Shown piece after piece: positions 1 through 12,660 of a stretch of 64,000 bases of DNA; positions within the stretch are counted from its first letter, which is position 1; each line of letters starts with the position of its first letter. A model generated the notes under the pieces. The model had not been told where the DNA came from and searched no databases. It saw nothing but the letters and a program-made list of their open reading frames with translations. The position numbers were made by a program, and so were the translations under genes. Origin of the DNA: Taxillus chinensis (taxonomy: Eukaryota; Streptophyta; Magnoliopsida; Santalales; Loranthaceae); the NCBI GenBank assembly GCA_023512835.1, contig CM042089.1, positions 11,671,759 to 11,735,758 of the forward strand. The letters are read 5' to 3'.

Positions 1-5
1 TGTAC

Positions 6-2492
6 CTGACCTCTTCGGAGCATCTCTGACTTTTTCAGCTTCTTCATAGCATATACATGACCAGTTTTCCTCTCTCTACATATTCTAACCTGAGCCAGTG
101 TAACAGAAGTTGATAGAAAGTTAAAACAAATGCTCGCACAAAAAATGGCATTTTTTATATGGCTAGTGTTTAAAATGGCAATTTAAACATCTGCATACAA
201 TAGCCCACCTACAGCTACTACACAAATGTGTCCATCAGCAAAATATATGACAAAGTTGACAAGAGAACTGCTCCTACACAAATGTGTCCATCAGAAAAAA
301 TATATAACATAGTTGACAACAGAACAGTGTCAATAACATTAGATATTGCAAGATCCCACGAAAATTATCACTGACACACTTAAATGCACTTAAATTTGAA
401 TATTTCCTGATTTGCACATTTGACAAAATGTTTATATGCGGACAGAAATGAAAATAATTGTGGGCCTCTGGATCCCACAAATACAAGTATAGGTCTATAA
501 ATATAATTTTTCTGGCTTATGTAATAGGGAAACTTAAAATTAAACTCACAGAAAACAATAACTAGTTATTGCAGTTTGCAATTCCAAAGGAAACCATGCT
601 TGCAGTATAAATATTATAACTCGAGGATTTCCAGTCAAGTCACACAAGTCGCAGGAGCGAGCACCAGTAAAAATTGGGGGAAAGAGAAAAAGAGAGACAT
701 GGATTCAAGAAAGTTAATAAAACATAGAAGTATGACTTGTAACCATCACATCAGCTAGCTACCAATAGATTGAGTACTTTAAAAGTTCCTAGGAAAACAT
801 GGAAAATGCAATTCCAGATAAAGTACCAGAGCAATAGTTCAGAGGATGAAAGCCAACAACTTATAACTTCTATAATAACATAAAATAAAATAAATACAAG
901 TATTATGAAAATCCCAACCTCTCCAAATGCACCCTTTCCTATCATCGTTAATGGCTCAAAATCCTCAGAACCCATCTTATGCCTCTGAAGACGCATATAT
1001 TCTGTTTCCTTCTTCTCTAAATTCTTTAGGAGGTTGTTCTGCTCTTCCTTAGAGACCTCAGCATCAGCCAACTTTCTCTCTAATATAGTTCGCCTGGAGT
1101 AAACATAAACCACAAATTACTTCTAAGTGATACACATTAGGGAGAACAAATGATAAAGCTCTCAGCGGCTGGTAATTTCTTATCGAGGTTAACAGTATAA
1201 AGTGTGATTTTAAATTTTCATTCTTTATTAATTGCAGTTGTTCATACATTAAGCAAAGAATGGTCTCCAGTTGCAGGTGTAACAATAATTACTGTAGCAG
1301 CGCCAATGTTGATGTCACGGATGTTATGCATCCAGACAATGCTAAGCATAGAAATGACAACAAATGTTAATGGTATGTCATCATGCTTGATCAAGACACA
1401 AGGCTAGCAGTAATCTACAGTTAAACTGAAGACAGTGAAAGGAATAAGTGCCACTAACTCTGTTCTAAAAAATGCCACCTAGGCAAAATCGGGACCCCAA
1501 CTGTCCTGATTAGGGGAAAAAATGGCCTTAGACCTGGACTGCCTAGCTGGCTACCCAGATCCCTTTAGCATTAGTTTTTTGAAAAAAAAACAAATAAATT
1601 AAAACAACCAAGATGTAAAACAGAAAATAAAGAAGAGGACATTGTATTTGAAGATACCAATGAGAATAGGGCCTTTGAGATGGAAGGTGAAGGTGATGGT
1701 GATGAGATGATGAGTGGCATGAGAGGGTGATTGAGATTTTGAGATTTAAAATTTATTATGTTAAACCATATATTTATTGCATTTTTTTGTTAATTGTGTA
1801 ATTTTAATGAACATTTTTTAAATATTATATTTAAAACATATGTTTGTAACTTTAATTTATTGAAGTTATGTTATATTTGTCGTAGCTTTGTGTTAGTATT
1901 TCATTACTTCTTAAAAATATTTTAAAAATATATGAAAACCACTTTAAACCGCCTAGATCTGCTTAGTCCGCATAGGTGCTAGACGGTCCTTAACAACCCT
2001 TGTATCGCCTAGCACTTTTTAGAACCTTATCACTAACAATAGAATGGCAGTAACTGGTAATAGTGAGGGATCGCACGATGATGTTATGAGCTCTAAGCCA
2101 AATGCATAAAATGAGATATAACTGTAATACAAAAAGTGGATTCCAGTTTCTATGGAAACCAAGCATCATTGTATAATGAAAACAACAAGCGAACGGCCAA
2201 ATGAGTAGAAACAAAATTAGTGCAACATGAAAGTACTGCTATTAAACCAATTATTCACTTCTGAAACAAGGTAGGCATACCGTTCTCTCCTATCTTGCAA
2301 GCTCTTCATTTGAGACTTGTAATGGTTTTCAATATACTGCTTTGCAGCTGCAACCTTTTGCTTAGTCGCATTCGAAGGCACTTCTTCACTTTCAGGTGCC
2401 TTTGACCCTTCCCTTCTGTCATTCATAGGCTCCATCTTCCTTGAAGCCTCCACCTTGTCTTTCAACTTAAATTTATTAAAGAAACCCTTCAT
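6..2492 (-). CDS. NDR: NDR-type AGC serine/threonine kinase, 5' part (runs off left edge)
   Basis: This is the N-terminal part of a plant NDR (nuclear Dbf2-related/tricornered) kinase, a MOB-activated AGC kinase acting in growth and polarity control. Three coding exons are visible: 2281..2492, 919..1093 and 6..89. Each is bounded by CAG acceptors and GT donors, and the phases agree (212, 175 and 84 nt, 157 residues). Landmarks: a lysine- and glutamate-rich start; the family block KQKVAAAKQYIENHYKSQMK (about residues 48-67); the helical stretch with EEQNNLLKNLEKKETEYMRL; the glycine loop GKGAFGE (123-129); and the ATP-binding lysine in VYAMKK (K145), followed by KKSEMLRRGQ. The ATG at 2492 is chosen because a CAG acceptor lies directly upstream and the reading frame has no earlier ATG after it. 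Catalytic loop, DFG and hydrophobic motif lie beyond the window. No break is seen. The family call is firm; the exact paralogue is not determined. Confidence 0.93.
1459..2029. mobile_element. hAT-like non-autonomous insert in NDR intron 1
   Basis: The ends form imperfect inverted repeats (GTTCTAAAAAATG near 1462; reverse complement GGTTCTAAAAAGTGC at the right end). The flanks are near-identical 8-bp duplications, CCACTAAC (1451-1458) and TCACTAAC (2030-2037), the size expected of hAT elements. Inside, 1640..1730 reads on the plus strand as an acidic tail (EDIVFEDTNENRAFEMEG), which may be a decayed transposase C-terminus; the rest is AT-rich. It lies wholly inside the intron and should not affect the protein. 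Confidence 0.65.
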
Positions 2493-2494
2493 AT

Positions 2495-3480
2495 CTGGCC
2501 ACAAAATTCCACAACTTGCATTAAATATGCACTACTTGTGCTATATCCACACTCAAAAATGCTCAATCTTTTCCCCTTGCAATATAGAGAATTCAGAATG
2601 AAAATATCATGGGAATCTCAAGGCACCATCAAGTCTGGAAACTACCCAATATTGCGTGCCCTGCAAGGAAAGTGCACAAAACATACTGAAGAATGCCATT
2701 AAATCCATTCTACTAATCATATCTCATTCTAAATCAACTGCAGTGCAAGCATCATCAATCACTCCCAAAACAAAAAAGAAAAAACCGTTTTCAGCTACCA
2801 AAAGAAGGGAAAATAAAGTCAAAAAGTACACCGCTTTATTTTGAAGAACTATAGATTAACTTAGGAAATAAAACTATAGAATCACGTTGCATCAGTTGCT
2901 TTAATTACGAGGCTAAAAACAAGCTACACTTGACTCAACCAGATGCATAGCTCATTCGACTTCACTTTCTCACTACAAAGCCAGCAAAACACCAACGCCC
3001 GGAGACTCTGATCCTTTTTTTTTTTTTTTTCCACTTCTGCGCAGACCACAACATCGCATAGAATAGTAATAACAGTGAGCGCAGCAATCCATTTGCGGAT
3101 CAAAAATCAAACAAAACAAAACCAACACAGCCCCCCAAATTCAACATATCAGCCGATCCAAAACACCAATTGACCAAAAGCCCACGATCTAAACTCCTCA
3201 GAAATCACAAAATCACATCCAAACGAGCGCAACATTCGAGAACATCAGAAACAAATGGGGAAAAAATGACGAACACAGGGGAAGAGAGAGCGGGAGAAGG
3301 AGAGGGACTGACAGACCAGTGGACGCGTCGACTACGAAGAAGGGCGAATCGAAACCCTAGAAAAACCAGGAAATGGAACTTCGGGAGCGAAAATCCAGGA
3401 AGAAGAGGATGAGGGAAACTGTTGTTTGGCCGCAGGAAGATCCCACCAGACCACCACCACCACCCTCCACCATTAGTGTG
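2495..3480 (-). promoter_or_regulatory. Probable 5' UTR with a leader intron, and promoter side of the NDR kinase gene
   Basis: On the minus strand a CAG acceptor sits at 2495-2497, two bases before the NDR start codon, so the leader is probably spliced. Upstream, 3240..3420 has the look of a plant 5' leader: moderately GC-rich, CT-rich on the minus strand, with a CTAGGGTTTCGATTC stretch near 3345-3365. The donor site was not fixed. A poly-T run at 3016-3032 lies in the presumed intron. The short plus-strand ORFs here are not supported as genes. Confidence 0.5.
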
Positions 3481-3489
3481 TGAGTTGAA

Positions 3490-5860
3490 AATTGAAACTG
3501 TCCTGGATTTTTATTATTATTTTTATCGAGGAGGCAAAATTAAACAATAAAAACGATAATAACCCAACAAAATAAAAATAAAAAGTGAGTTGCCACTTCG
3601 CGTTTCGTTGTCGGAGTTTGGATTCGGTGCACTTTTATCATTATCGTACTCATTTTTTATATTTTGATACTTCGCCCACATTTATTTTAAAAATAATCAC
3701 GCTTATAAAATTTTATAATAATTTAACCATCGATTTTTATATAATTTTATCTGAAAAAATTGAAAGATAAATAAATAAATAATTTATTTTTTTTATTTAT
3801 CTTTCGACTTTTTTTTACATTTATAAATTTGTGAAGAAATTAATTTTCTAAATATAATAAATTCGCACGATAAGATTAAGTGCACAACCACAGCGTTAAC
3901 TAAACTTTCTAAAAAACAAATTAAAAACTTTTTTATATAGAAAATTAAGATCTATCTATATGCGTGACTTCAAATATCACTTTCGATTCAATTTTATTCG
4001 TAATTTGTAGTATCAATAAAAGGAATCAGAATTAAATTCTATCATTTTAAATTAATGATAGAAAAAGGTAATATATTCTTGTAAAAATTGTAAAAAAAAA
4101 AAAAACTTTAACATTAAGAGAATATCATGAATAAGTTTAGGCAATCCTTTAACTCAAATGATTGAAAAGACATCAACTGATATTTCTTCCCTAAATTAGA
4201 GTCTCTAATAATGACGCCCATTTACAAAATACCCAAAGTCTTCAATTAATCGACGAGACATAATATTCCTTTAGTAATTGGAGTTCAATGTATAAAACAA
4301 ACAACTGTTCTACACTATAATTACTTGGCCAATATTTATTAACAAAACTCACATGAACAAAATAGAACATCATTACACTTGTTTTGTATTAAAAAAATCT
4401 ATATACAATTCTTAAATTAGGATTACATTGCAGTTTTTTGTTTTCTTATTAAAATCATATTGTTTTGATAAATAATTTTTTAATTAAAACGACTTCGCTT
4501 CAATAAAAATACAAAAAAAAAAACTGCAATACAATCCATGAAATGAAAATGGTATATAATATTACTCTTTAAAAATGGTGTGTGAAGGTTATATTACTTT
4601 TTGTTTGAAATACTTTTATTCAATTTTAATTTGAAAATAATTTGCAGAAAATATAATTATTTTTTATCACTCGATTAGATAATAAAATTATTAGAATATA
4701 TATAATTTTATGAGAAGAAAAAATAATTAAAATAATTTTATATAATGAAGCTCAAATTATCTTTCATAGAAAAATAATTAAAATAAATATTTTTTACCCT
4801 TTTATTATTTCTATCAAACCTTCTAGCTCATTTTTTACAAGCCTAAGCTAGATATTTAGGGCATGATGAGACTTTTGAAAACGTGATTCTATTTTAAAAA
4901 ATTGAACTCAGCCCACAAAATGTGTTTAGTATACTTATGTAGTAATATTTTATTCAAAGATTTGGAATAAAGTAGTTATTTTAAAAAAAATGATTGTTTT
5001 CTATTTTAAAATCTAATTTTTTTTATTCAATTTAAAAAATCATTTTTCCTCTACTTTATTATTCAAACTCACCATATTTTATTTTTATCAAATTTTGTGA
5101 GACCTGATTTTTAAAAAATATAAATTTCTAAAACATATTTTCTCTCCTATCAAATATAATTTGTTATCAAATTTTAGAATTCAAAACATTTCTCAATAAA
5201 GATTTAAATCATATAACCAAAATATAAAAATAAAAATATATACTAAACACCATATTATGTGTATATTAATAAATAACAAAAATAAAGTGAAAGGCACAAT
5301 GACAACATGTGCAATTGAAACCTATAATTGTCCCATGGATCATGTTACTAACTATATTTGTAAAAATGAGAGTTAATTTATAATTTATTTTTAAGCCATT
5401 GGGGGTAACTAGGATTCCATATTATGTGATGAATATTTGATAATCTTACCCCATTATATGTGCTAGCCCTTCATTTAAATAATAAATATGTTATTTAAAA
5501 GTAATGTCTTCATAATTTCAAAAAACAATTGAAAGTTTAAAAATTAAAATTTAAAATGAAAAATAAACTAAATTTAAGCCAAGACAGACCATAAAATAAG
5601 AGAGAATAATTGACTTTTCACTTTACTACATCCAAAATTTGACCCAAAAAGGTAGCTTAAGATGGGAGCCTTTATTTGACACATGGCTAGCTAGATGTGT
5701 ATCACATCTCAATTAAAAATAAAAAAGACAATTATAAAATTAGGTAACTATATTTTTTAAGGATTACATAAATGATACTAAAAGAAAAGGTGTTAATGAA
5801 TTACAAGTGCTTTAAATAAATCTTACCCTAAAAATATGCATTTTAAAAGTGTTTGTGTAA
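3490..5860. other. AT-rich intergenic spacer
   Basis: No coding frame, RNA gene or clear element was recognised. Part of it (about 4850-5260) has short inverted ends, GTGTTTAGTATA near 4920 and TATACTAAACACC near 5238, suggesting an old MITE. The base composition is typical plant spacer. Confidence 0.4.
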
Positions 5861-5869
5861 AAACTTACA

Positions 5870-6080
5870 TTTTGGGTATGCTTATGAGTTAGTCTTCCAC
5901 TAGTGTTGGGAATATTCATATAGTAACATAATCATTAATATGAGTGTTTTAACAATAATTAAGTTTAATTTGAAGTTCAGAACCTCAAAGTCAATTTGGT
6001 CATTTAGTTATTATTTTAAAAGGAAAAAGATAATATTTATATTAGTTCACATTATGCATGAGGAAGGCTAAGCATGAAGC

Positions 6081-6135
<55 letters not shown>

Positions 6136-6270
6136 AGAGAAAAAATATAAGGAAAGAAGAAGAGGAGATATTGGTGTGTTCTTCTCTGATTTAGACAATC
6201 AACCGATGTCAGTGAACTCTAGGCTAGTGGTTCTATCCCTTCTCATTCCTCTCAAATCTCTTGTAAACCT
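5870..6270 (+). repeat. LTR-family fragment (copy A) with (GA)n tract
   Basis: It contains the family block TTAATATGAGTGTTTTAAC followed by AATTTGAAGTT (about 5935-5975), shared with the copies at 7326, 35259 and 63010. A (GA)n run at 6083-6132 follows, as in the copy at 63 kb. The LTR start motif is degraded. The 66-residue frame across the GA run is low-complexity, not a gene. Confidence 0.5.
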
Positions 6271-7325
6271 ATAATAGTAAGATTTGGTAAAATATTGCAT
6301 GAAACCTAAGGTGATCTTATAGAACGAGTTTGTTGGACTTAGTTATTTAAATGGATGTTTTGGGTTATTTGGTTATAAAACACTGATTTTGATGTTTAAT
6401 GCCTAATTATTGTTGGATTTTGGGTTGGTCATCAAAGAATTAGATTGATTTGTTGTTGGTTCATGAATCTTAATTTAATATTTATGATTGATAAGAAAAT
6501 GGATCATTTATTCATGATATATGCTGATATTTGATGTATTTGATTATTTTAATCCATTTTTCGTTGATTGATGGATGTTTCGGGGTAAAAATATTTGTAT
6601 TTACTATGTTTTTCTAGGTAAAATGGCATTAATCGGATGAAATATTAAGGTTTTCATCGTTTGGAACTAATTACACAATTAAATGGCACAAATTGGTATT
6701 TGCACAATGCATGTCCATGAAACGTACACAACACGCACAGAATGATGGTTAAAGTTTGAAACTGCATGAAGCATGCATAACACGACTTAGGTTTGCACGA
6801 AACGTAGTAGTTTAGGTGCATGAAATATGTCTGTGTACTACATGAAACATAAAGTTTCATGCAAACCATTTATATTTAAGTACACTTGCCTAACATGTAC
6901 CATAACTTGTAACTGAACTTAAACTGTGATTCAAATAAATATTAAATTATGACCATTAAAAATTGACTTATATATTTTAATTTTCTAGTGTAGTTAAAAT
7001 AGCCAATAAATGTTTTGCATATTTTTCAAGATTATATAATTATCGAATTGGTTTTTGGAGTCCATAAGTTCTCTTCAGTTGACATTTTTGTAGATATCTG
7101 CTCATAGATCTTAAAAGATTATTCACTTTAACTTCATTATAAATTATTTTGAGAACATATTTTTGTGTATAAAATAATTTTTGGTAAATCTTCTTTTATT
7201 TGTCAATAATGAAAGTTTAATAAGTCAAATACTACAATAAATGTTTGGCAACACCCTGATGATCCTTCAATAAGGTGCGACAATAGTTCTCTTGGCCGTC
7301 ACAGCCTTAGCCATGACCCTAGCTA

Positions 7326-7500
7326 TGTAAAGACTCATATTTGAGTAAAGTTGAGAGATAATTTCCGGATAGTGTTGAAAATATCTTAGAAGCGATATGA
7401 CCATTAATATAAGCGTTTTGACTATGATTGAACCTAATTTGAAGTTTGGGGTTCGAAAAAATGATTTGGGATATTTTAGTTTAAATAACATTATTATTGA
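7326..7500 (+). repeat. LTR-family fragment (copy B), LTR 5' end
   Basis: It starts TGTAAAGACTCATATTTGAG, matching the LTR start at 30821 (minus strand) and the related starts at 35259 and 63010. The block ATAAGCGTTTTGACTATGATTG then AATTTGAAGTTTGGG follows near 7415-7450. The right limit is not clear; similarity may extend to about 7950. Confidence 0.55.
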
Positions 7501-8051
7501 ATTAAGTAAATAAAAAGGGAAGGAAAAAGGAGGAGACGCATCATCACTCTTAGTTTTACATTCTAATGTTTGGTGAGAAGGTGGAAGGAGAGAAAATTGA
7601 AGAACTTGACATTTGGGACAATTTGACCTTCAAAGCTTAAATTAGATAGGTGATTTCATGCATCTATGTTGTTAAAATCAAGCAAACAAACTTCGTTTTG
7701 TAAGAATAAACCTTAAATTTTAAAAAATTAAAAATTTGTGGTCGTTCGTTCAGATTATTATTTGTAATACGCTTGATAAGAATTTTTTTTTCTACATTGT
7801 CTGCTTTGATTATAGGAAAAAAACAAATTAAATGGCGAGATTTGGTGGTTTGGGAATTTGGTATATTCTTTGCCTTAAAGCCATAAAAATTAATGTGGTT
7901 TGATTTATAATGCATTATATTATGTAATAATATGTGTTTATACCTTGGTTAATTGTTATGAAACTGTTAGATAACCAAATTGGGTGTTTGTGGCTTAGAA
8001 CCCAATATATTGGAATTTTAGTATATTACAGTGGTCGAGATTGCAAGATGG

Positions 8052-8245
8052 TAGGAGTGAAATCGGTTTAGTTTAGATCAATTTCAGCCATTTTTCAAAT
8101 CAATTTGATATTTTTCGGTTTGGATCAAATTAAATCAAATCAAACTTGTTGCTTGAACCAAACCAAATCAGACCAAACTAATCGGTTTGGATCGATTTGT
8201 TTGAAAAATTATTGGTTTGAATTGGTTTGGTTCATCATTTTTTGA
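8052..8245. repeat. CGGTTTGG-rich hAT-like MITE fragment
   Basis: It begins with TAGGAGTGAAATCGGTTTAG and is packed with GGTTTGG/CCAAACC words on both strands, a pattern known from small hAT-related elements of plants. The right end and target duplication were not found. Confidence 0.4.
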
Positions 8246-8524
8246 GTTCTTGAAAGTTAAAATGATGTAAAACAAAAGAAGTAAATTGTGTGTAAGCATA
8301 TCAAGAGTTTTGCTATAATGAGAATGTAAGGTCAGCTTTTTATCATGAAAACTTTAATCTGGCATAGATTAAAGGTTTTCTATGTGATTGCTACAAAGCG
8401 GAGAGAGAAAGACATGCACCACTTCTATTGTGTGATTTATTAACTATTGAAGAGAAATGACATCGCGTAACCATTATCACCAGTCCAACTATATAGAGCG
8501 ATGACCAATAATATTGATGGCTAG

Positions 8525-8927
8525 TGTCACGACCCGAGGATTTGAGACGTTTCTCAGTGGCACAATCTAGAAATGTATTCGTGCTACTTGAAGGAGAGGG
8601 GTTGGTTAAAACGTAGATGATGCGCAACGGGAAACTCCAGTCAGTTCATGTCGGAGAATGGATGAAGCCCCTTCGGAGTTCAGACGTGGCGACCCGGTTG
8701 AATGTGGGGAGCACGCCGTTAGTCGAGGACTTGACGTTGAAGAAAGGGTTTGGCCATCCTTACACAAATTGGTCGAAAACTGGAACCATTCTTCTGATGA
8801 GCCTAGTGGCAGGGCAAAACCAATCTACGTGCGCTTCAACTCTCAAAGGATAAACTTAGCGAACCGTGGATAGAGAAGCTGAGTGTCTCAATGGGTTGAG
8901 AGGCGTAAGAAACCTAACCCTGTGACA
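8525..8927. repeat. Possible solo LTR with TGTCAC...GTGACA ends
   Basis: A 403-bp unit begins TGTCACGACCCGAGG and ends CCTGTGACA, with CTAG on both sides, possibly four bases of a target duplication. It is distinctly more GC-rich than its surroundings and holds no protein-coding homology I recognise. The ends resemble those of the gypsy LTR at 18105..18488, but the interior does not align, so it would be a different family. A MITE with 10-bp inverted ends (CTAGTGTCAC) is an alternative. Confidence 0.5.
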
Positions 8928-8929
8928 CT

Positions 8930-9445
8930 AGTCTATCACGTCCTCAAATTTTATAAAATTTAAAATTGAAAATGTAACTTTTCTGTGCCTGATGGATCAC
9001 AGACTCAACTCATAAGTCCCACACAAAACATAACTTATGATACATTATTATATCAAATCACATAATACCACAAACACCAAGCAAGGCATAATGTAATGAA
9101 ATGTTAGTCATAGTCATCTTAATTAGGGTCCATTGGACCAAAATCGCTCAAAAATAATGAAAACTAAGAAACTCATATGGCTGGCCACGATCGACTTTCT
9201 TCCACTATAACCGACAGAGAACAACTTATGCAGGTCAATGGAATTTGTCAACCGATCACAACCGGTTCTTCATCAGTCACGGGTAATGAGGTCGAACGGT
9301 ACAATCAACAGATAGATCGATCGCGACCGGCTTTTTTCCATTGCAGCTGAAAGAGAGATAATTGCACAGTTCTAATAGAATACCGGTATCAATCGTAGCT
9401 GGTGCTTCGTTCATCACAACCGATCAGGAACTCTTTCTCATCTTG
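8930..9445. other. Spacer, probable retroelement debris
   Basis: No coding frame was recognised. Repeated words such as ATCACAACCG and CGACCGGC (about 9190-9430) suggest decayed transposon sequence, but no family can be named. Confidence 0.3.
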
Positions 9446-9630
9446 TAGGGGTGTAACTTTAAACCACAAAACTGTTGAAATCAGTCCAAACGGACCAGCC
9501 GAAACTGATAATTTATCAAATTGTCACAATTGAACAAAATCGGTCTGGTTTGGTTTGAAACTGAATAATATATTAGTTTGGTTTGATTTGGGATTTCAAA
9601 ATCACGGTTTAAACTGAACTTAACGGAATA
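9446..9630. repeat. hAT-like MITE fragment (TAGGGGTGTAAC start)
   Basis: It starts with TAGGGGTGTAAC and contains several GGTTTGGTTTG and AAACCAA words, like the piece at 8052. The other terminus was not located. Confidence 0.4.
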
Positions 9631-10645
9631 ATATTATTACTTATTATTTATTATTTATTTTATATTTTAAGACTTATTTATTTAAAATTGTGTGCTAATA
9701 CCTGATGTCTTGTGTTTGTAAATTATATTATTCAATTTTAAGACTTATAATTATAAATTTGATATATATTAGTATTGATATGCCGAATCATGATACATAG
9801 ATGACAAGAGGTCAGCTTTTTATTGTGAGAACTTTTAATATGGGTCGTTAGATCAATATTGAATGGTTCAAATTAGTTTTTTATTTAATTTTAGTTGTAG
9901 CTCAATGAATGTATCGGAGTTACAAGTAAATGAAAGTCTAATTTAAATTATTGATTAAAATATCTAACGGTCTAAATTAAATTTTTCGTAATAAAAACTA
10001 ACTTACATTTATGTGTATATATATATATTTAAAAATTATATATATATAATTTTTCGTAACAAAATTATATATATTTATTTAAATATAACTCACATGTTAT
10101 TCTATATAAAAAAAGCTCCACTTGAATATCATGATTAAATATTTAAAAGCACATCAATATTTCAGTCATCATCAAGGACTCTTGCAACGGCATAAAACGG
10201 TTGCCGTATTGCCGCAAAGGGGGACAACAAATAGCATTTCTCTGTCCCAGAAAACACGTTAACTTCCTTGTTCTTTTTTCTCACGTGTTGTTTAATTAGT
10301 CTTGTTTGGTGCCGCGCAGCGAAAAGCTTTCCCCCGCAACGCAAGCCCAGCCGCGCACGAAACGAAACACTCGCGTCGAGTGACACCTAGCCTCCATCTT
10401 ATTTATAAAAATAAATTTATTTACAGTTATTAAAATAGGACTAAATGTTTTATATTTTTATCAAAAATAATATAACTTTTTAATTAAAATTATGTTATTT
10501 TAATAAAAATATAAAAAATCTATAATACAAGTAATATTAGTCGATTTACGAATGATGTGATCGAACGAACCAGTTGAGGTATTATTATTTATTAATGGGC
10601 ACGAATGTGATGTCATATCTCCCTCCTCAAAAAGGCTTCACCAAG
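9631..10645. other. AT-rich spacer with a small GC-richer patch
   Basis: Mostly AT-rich with (TA)n at about 10015-10050. A GC-richer patch at 10160-10390 is open on the minus strand for 74 residues (reading toward lower coordinates), but no domain or conserved motif was recognised, and splice context was not established. Confidence 0.3.
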
Positions 10646-11055
10646 GGACTTGGATTCGTTGGTGAGCAACGTCAACTCACCACCGTGGTGAGCTGACTTA
10701 TTTCGGACTGTATCGATATTTGTTTCAAAAATCAACCGTTAGATTGAATATTCATATAATATATATCATGCTTGTAAAATTTAAAAGTGATCTAATGGTT
10801 AAGTTTTGTGCAAATTCAATTAGAACAAATCTGAATTTTAATAAATTAAAATTTATTTATTTATCTTTAGATTTTTCCTAATTGAATTTGCATAAAAATT
10901 AACCGTTAGATCGCCTTTAAATTTTATAGGCATGATATATATTATATAAATATTCAATCTAACGGTAGATTTTTGAAACAAATATCGACACTATCCGAAA
11001 TAAGTCAGCTCACTACGGTGGTGAGTTGACGTTGCTCACTAGCGAATCCAAGTCC
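10646..11055. mobile_element. MITE with long terminal inverted repeats (copy 1)
   Basis: The left end GGACTTGGATTCG at 10646 is matched by CGAATCCAAGTCC ending at 11055. The arms continue inward for over 150 bp (for example GTGAGCTGACTTATTTCGGA against TCCGAAATAAGTCAGCTCAC), so the unit can fold into one hairpin. The flanks TCACCAAG and TCACCCAT agree at six of eight positions, perhaps a Mutator-sized target duplication. The interior matches the element at 55753..56126. Confidence 0.75.
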
Positions 11056-12110
11056 TCACCCATGTCCAAGTTACTGGTGGGTGGTCCCTAGCTCCGAGGA
11101 TAGGTTGGATCCACGCACATTAATAGCTTGCGGTCCAAAATTATAAAAGAAAAACAAATCCCAAAATAAATAGCTGTAATGATAGTAATTATTCAAAAAC
11201 CAAACAACTACAATAAACAAATAAATAACTCGAAAATGCCAATGAACTTCTCGTTCTCAAGATCATATCCTCGTCTTCTCAAGTCAGCTTAAATCGTAGA
11301 TGACCCAACTCATCAATACGATAAATTTGTTAGAAAATATTTAAATAATATATTGAATTATTTGACTTGTTTACATAACGTATCTTTAATTAACAAATTT
11401 TATGCTCAAAGTTGTGAGTTTAAAACTTATGCAACTTCAATATTAATATATATTTTTTATATACTATGTAAAGAAAAAATTTTAAGTTTAATTCAATAAT
11501 AGTAATATTTTTTTAGACCTGCCAAGCCCTAAGAGGAATTCCATCGAGCAAGTGGAAGGCACAACAAAAAATGAAGGAGGCCAGCGGTCACTCGTTAAGC
11601 CCAGTGAGTCCCACCTGCACACACCAGATACAACCGTCAGTGATGGGAGAGAAGAAACCGCCGACCGCACCTTGCAAGCTGCACGCCGCCGCAAGGGAGA
11701 GCCGAAGCCGTCGGATGGCGTCACACAGTGGCATCGCGAATCTGTGGCTACTGCAAAGAGAGAAGAGAAATGGGAGAAGATCATGAAGAGAAAAGAGAGA
11801 TGGGAGAGAGTTGAGCATTGAGAAAGAAAGGAGAGAGAAAATTAAAATAATAATAAAATAAAGTATGAATAACGAATAATGACTCTTCAAATGAGAAAAG
11901 TTACTGTAGCATTTTTCAGATGTAGAGAAACATGAAAAGCCTGTTGAAGTATAAATTTATAATTTTACTATTTACATGTAGATAATAAAGACTAGGTTAA
12001 ATTTGCTCTTACACTCCCCGATAGGAAGATCTATGGGACAATATTATAAAAACCAAAAAATTACATCAACTTATTAAAATAATAATAATTTATTTATTTG
12101 AATATATACA
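11056..12110. other. Spacer with an unassigned GC-rich island (11530..11830)
   Basis: The GC-rich island is open on both strands for about 90-100 residues, but composition alone (purine-rich GAGAA and CCG words) explains this. No domain was recognised. It could be a decayed exon or transposon. The rest is AT-rich with nothing seen. Confidence 0.3.
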
Positions 12111-12385
12111 TAGTCAAATGTTTCAATAAATTTGCCTGCAAAAGAATAATATTGGCCACAAATTCAACTTGACATATATATATTGATTAAAATTTTTATT
12201 AAATATCAAACTTCGAAACACCCACTAACCAAATTTGTGTATTCGACTTCGAGATATGTGTAATTTGACTAGCCGCTACCTTGAAATTTGATATTTAATA
12301 AAAAATTTAGTCAATACACATATCTCGAGTTAAATTTATGGTTAATATTATTTTATATAGGCAAATTTATTGAAATATTTAACTA
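12111..12385. mobile_element. Foldback MITE beside the PMT pseudogene
   Basis: Left arm 12111..12225 begins TAGTCAAATGTTTCAATAAA. The right arm, ending at 12385, is its reverse complement (TTTATTGAAATATTTAACTA) with scattered mismatches and continues inward through AATATCAAA. About 45 bp separate the arms. No coding capacity. Confidence 0.7.
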
Positions 12386-12660
12386 TTACAATGTGAGTGC
12401 TCTACAAAATTTACCAATATACCAAAATTTGCACACCTTGCTTATGTCTCCTTTAGCGGAGCAACAGGCTACAGCCAGTGGCCACAAAGGAAAAGGAGAA
12501 TTAAAAAGGAAAAGGAGTAACTTTGTCATATGTTGTCAGTGTATTAGAGAATTGAAAAGGCATGTTTGTGTGGACATAACTTGGTGCTACAAAATGATAC
12601 TACTTGCCACAACAAATTTGGAACATGGCTTTCATCCCTCGAATCTTTGCCTTATTCTGA

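Noticed and set aside
6074..6274. Open frame with an Arg-Glu dipeptide run
   Set aside because: Translation of a (GA)n microsatellite inside an LTR fragment.
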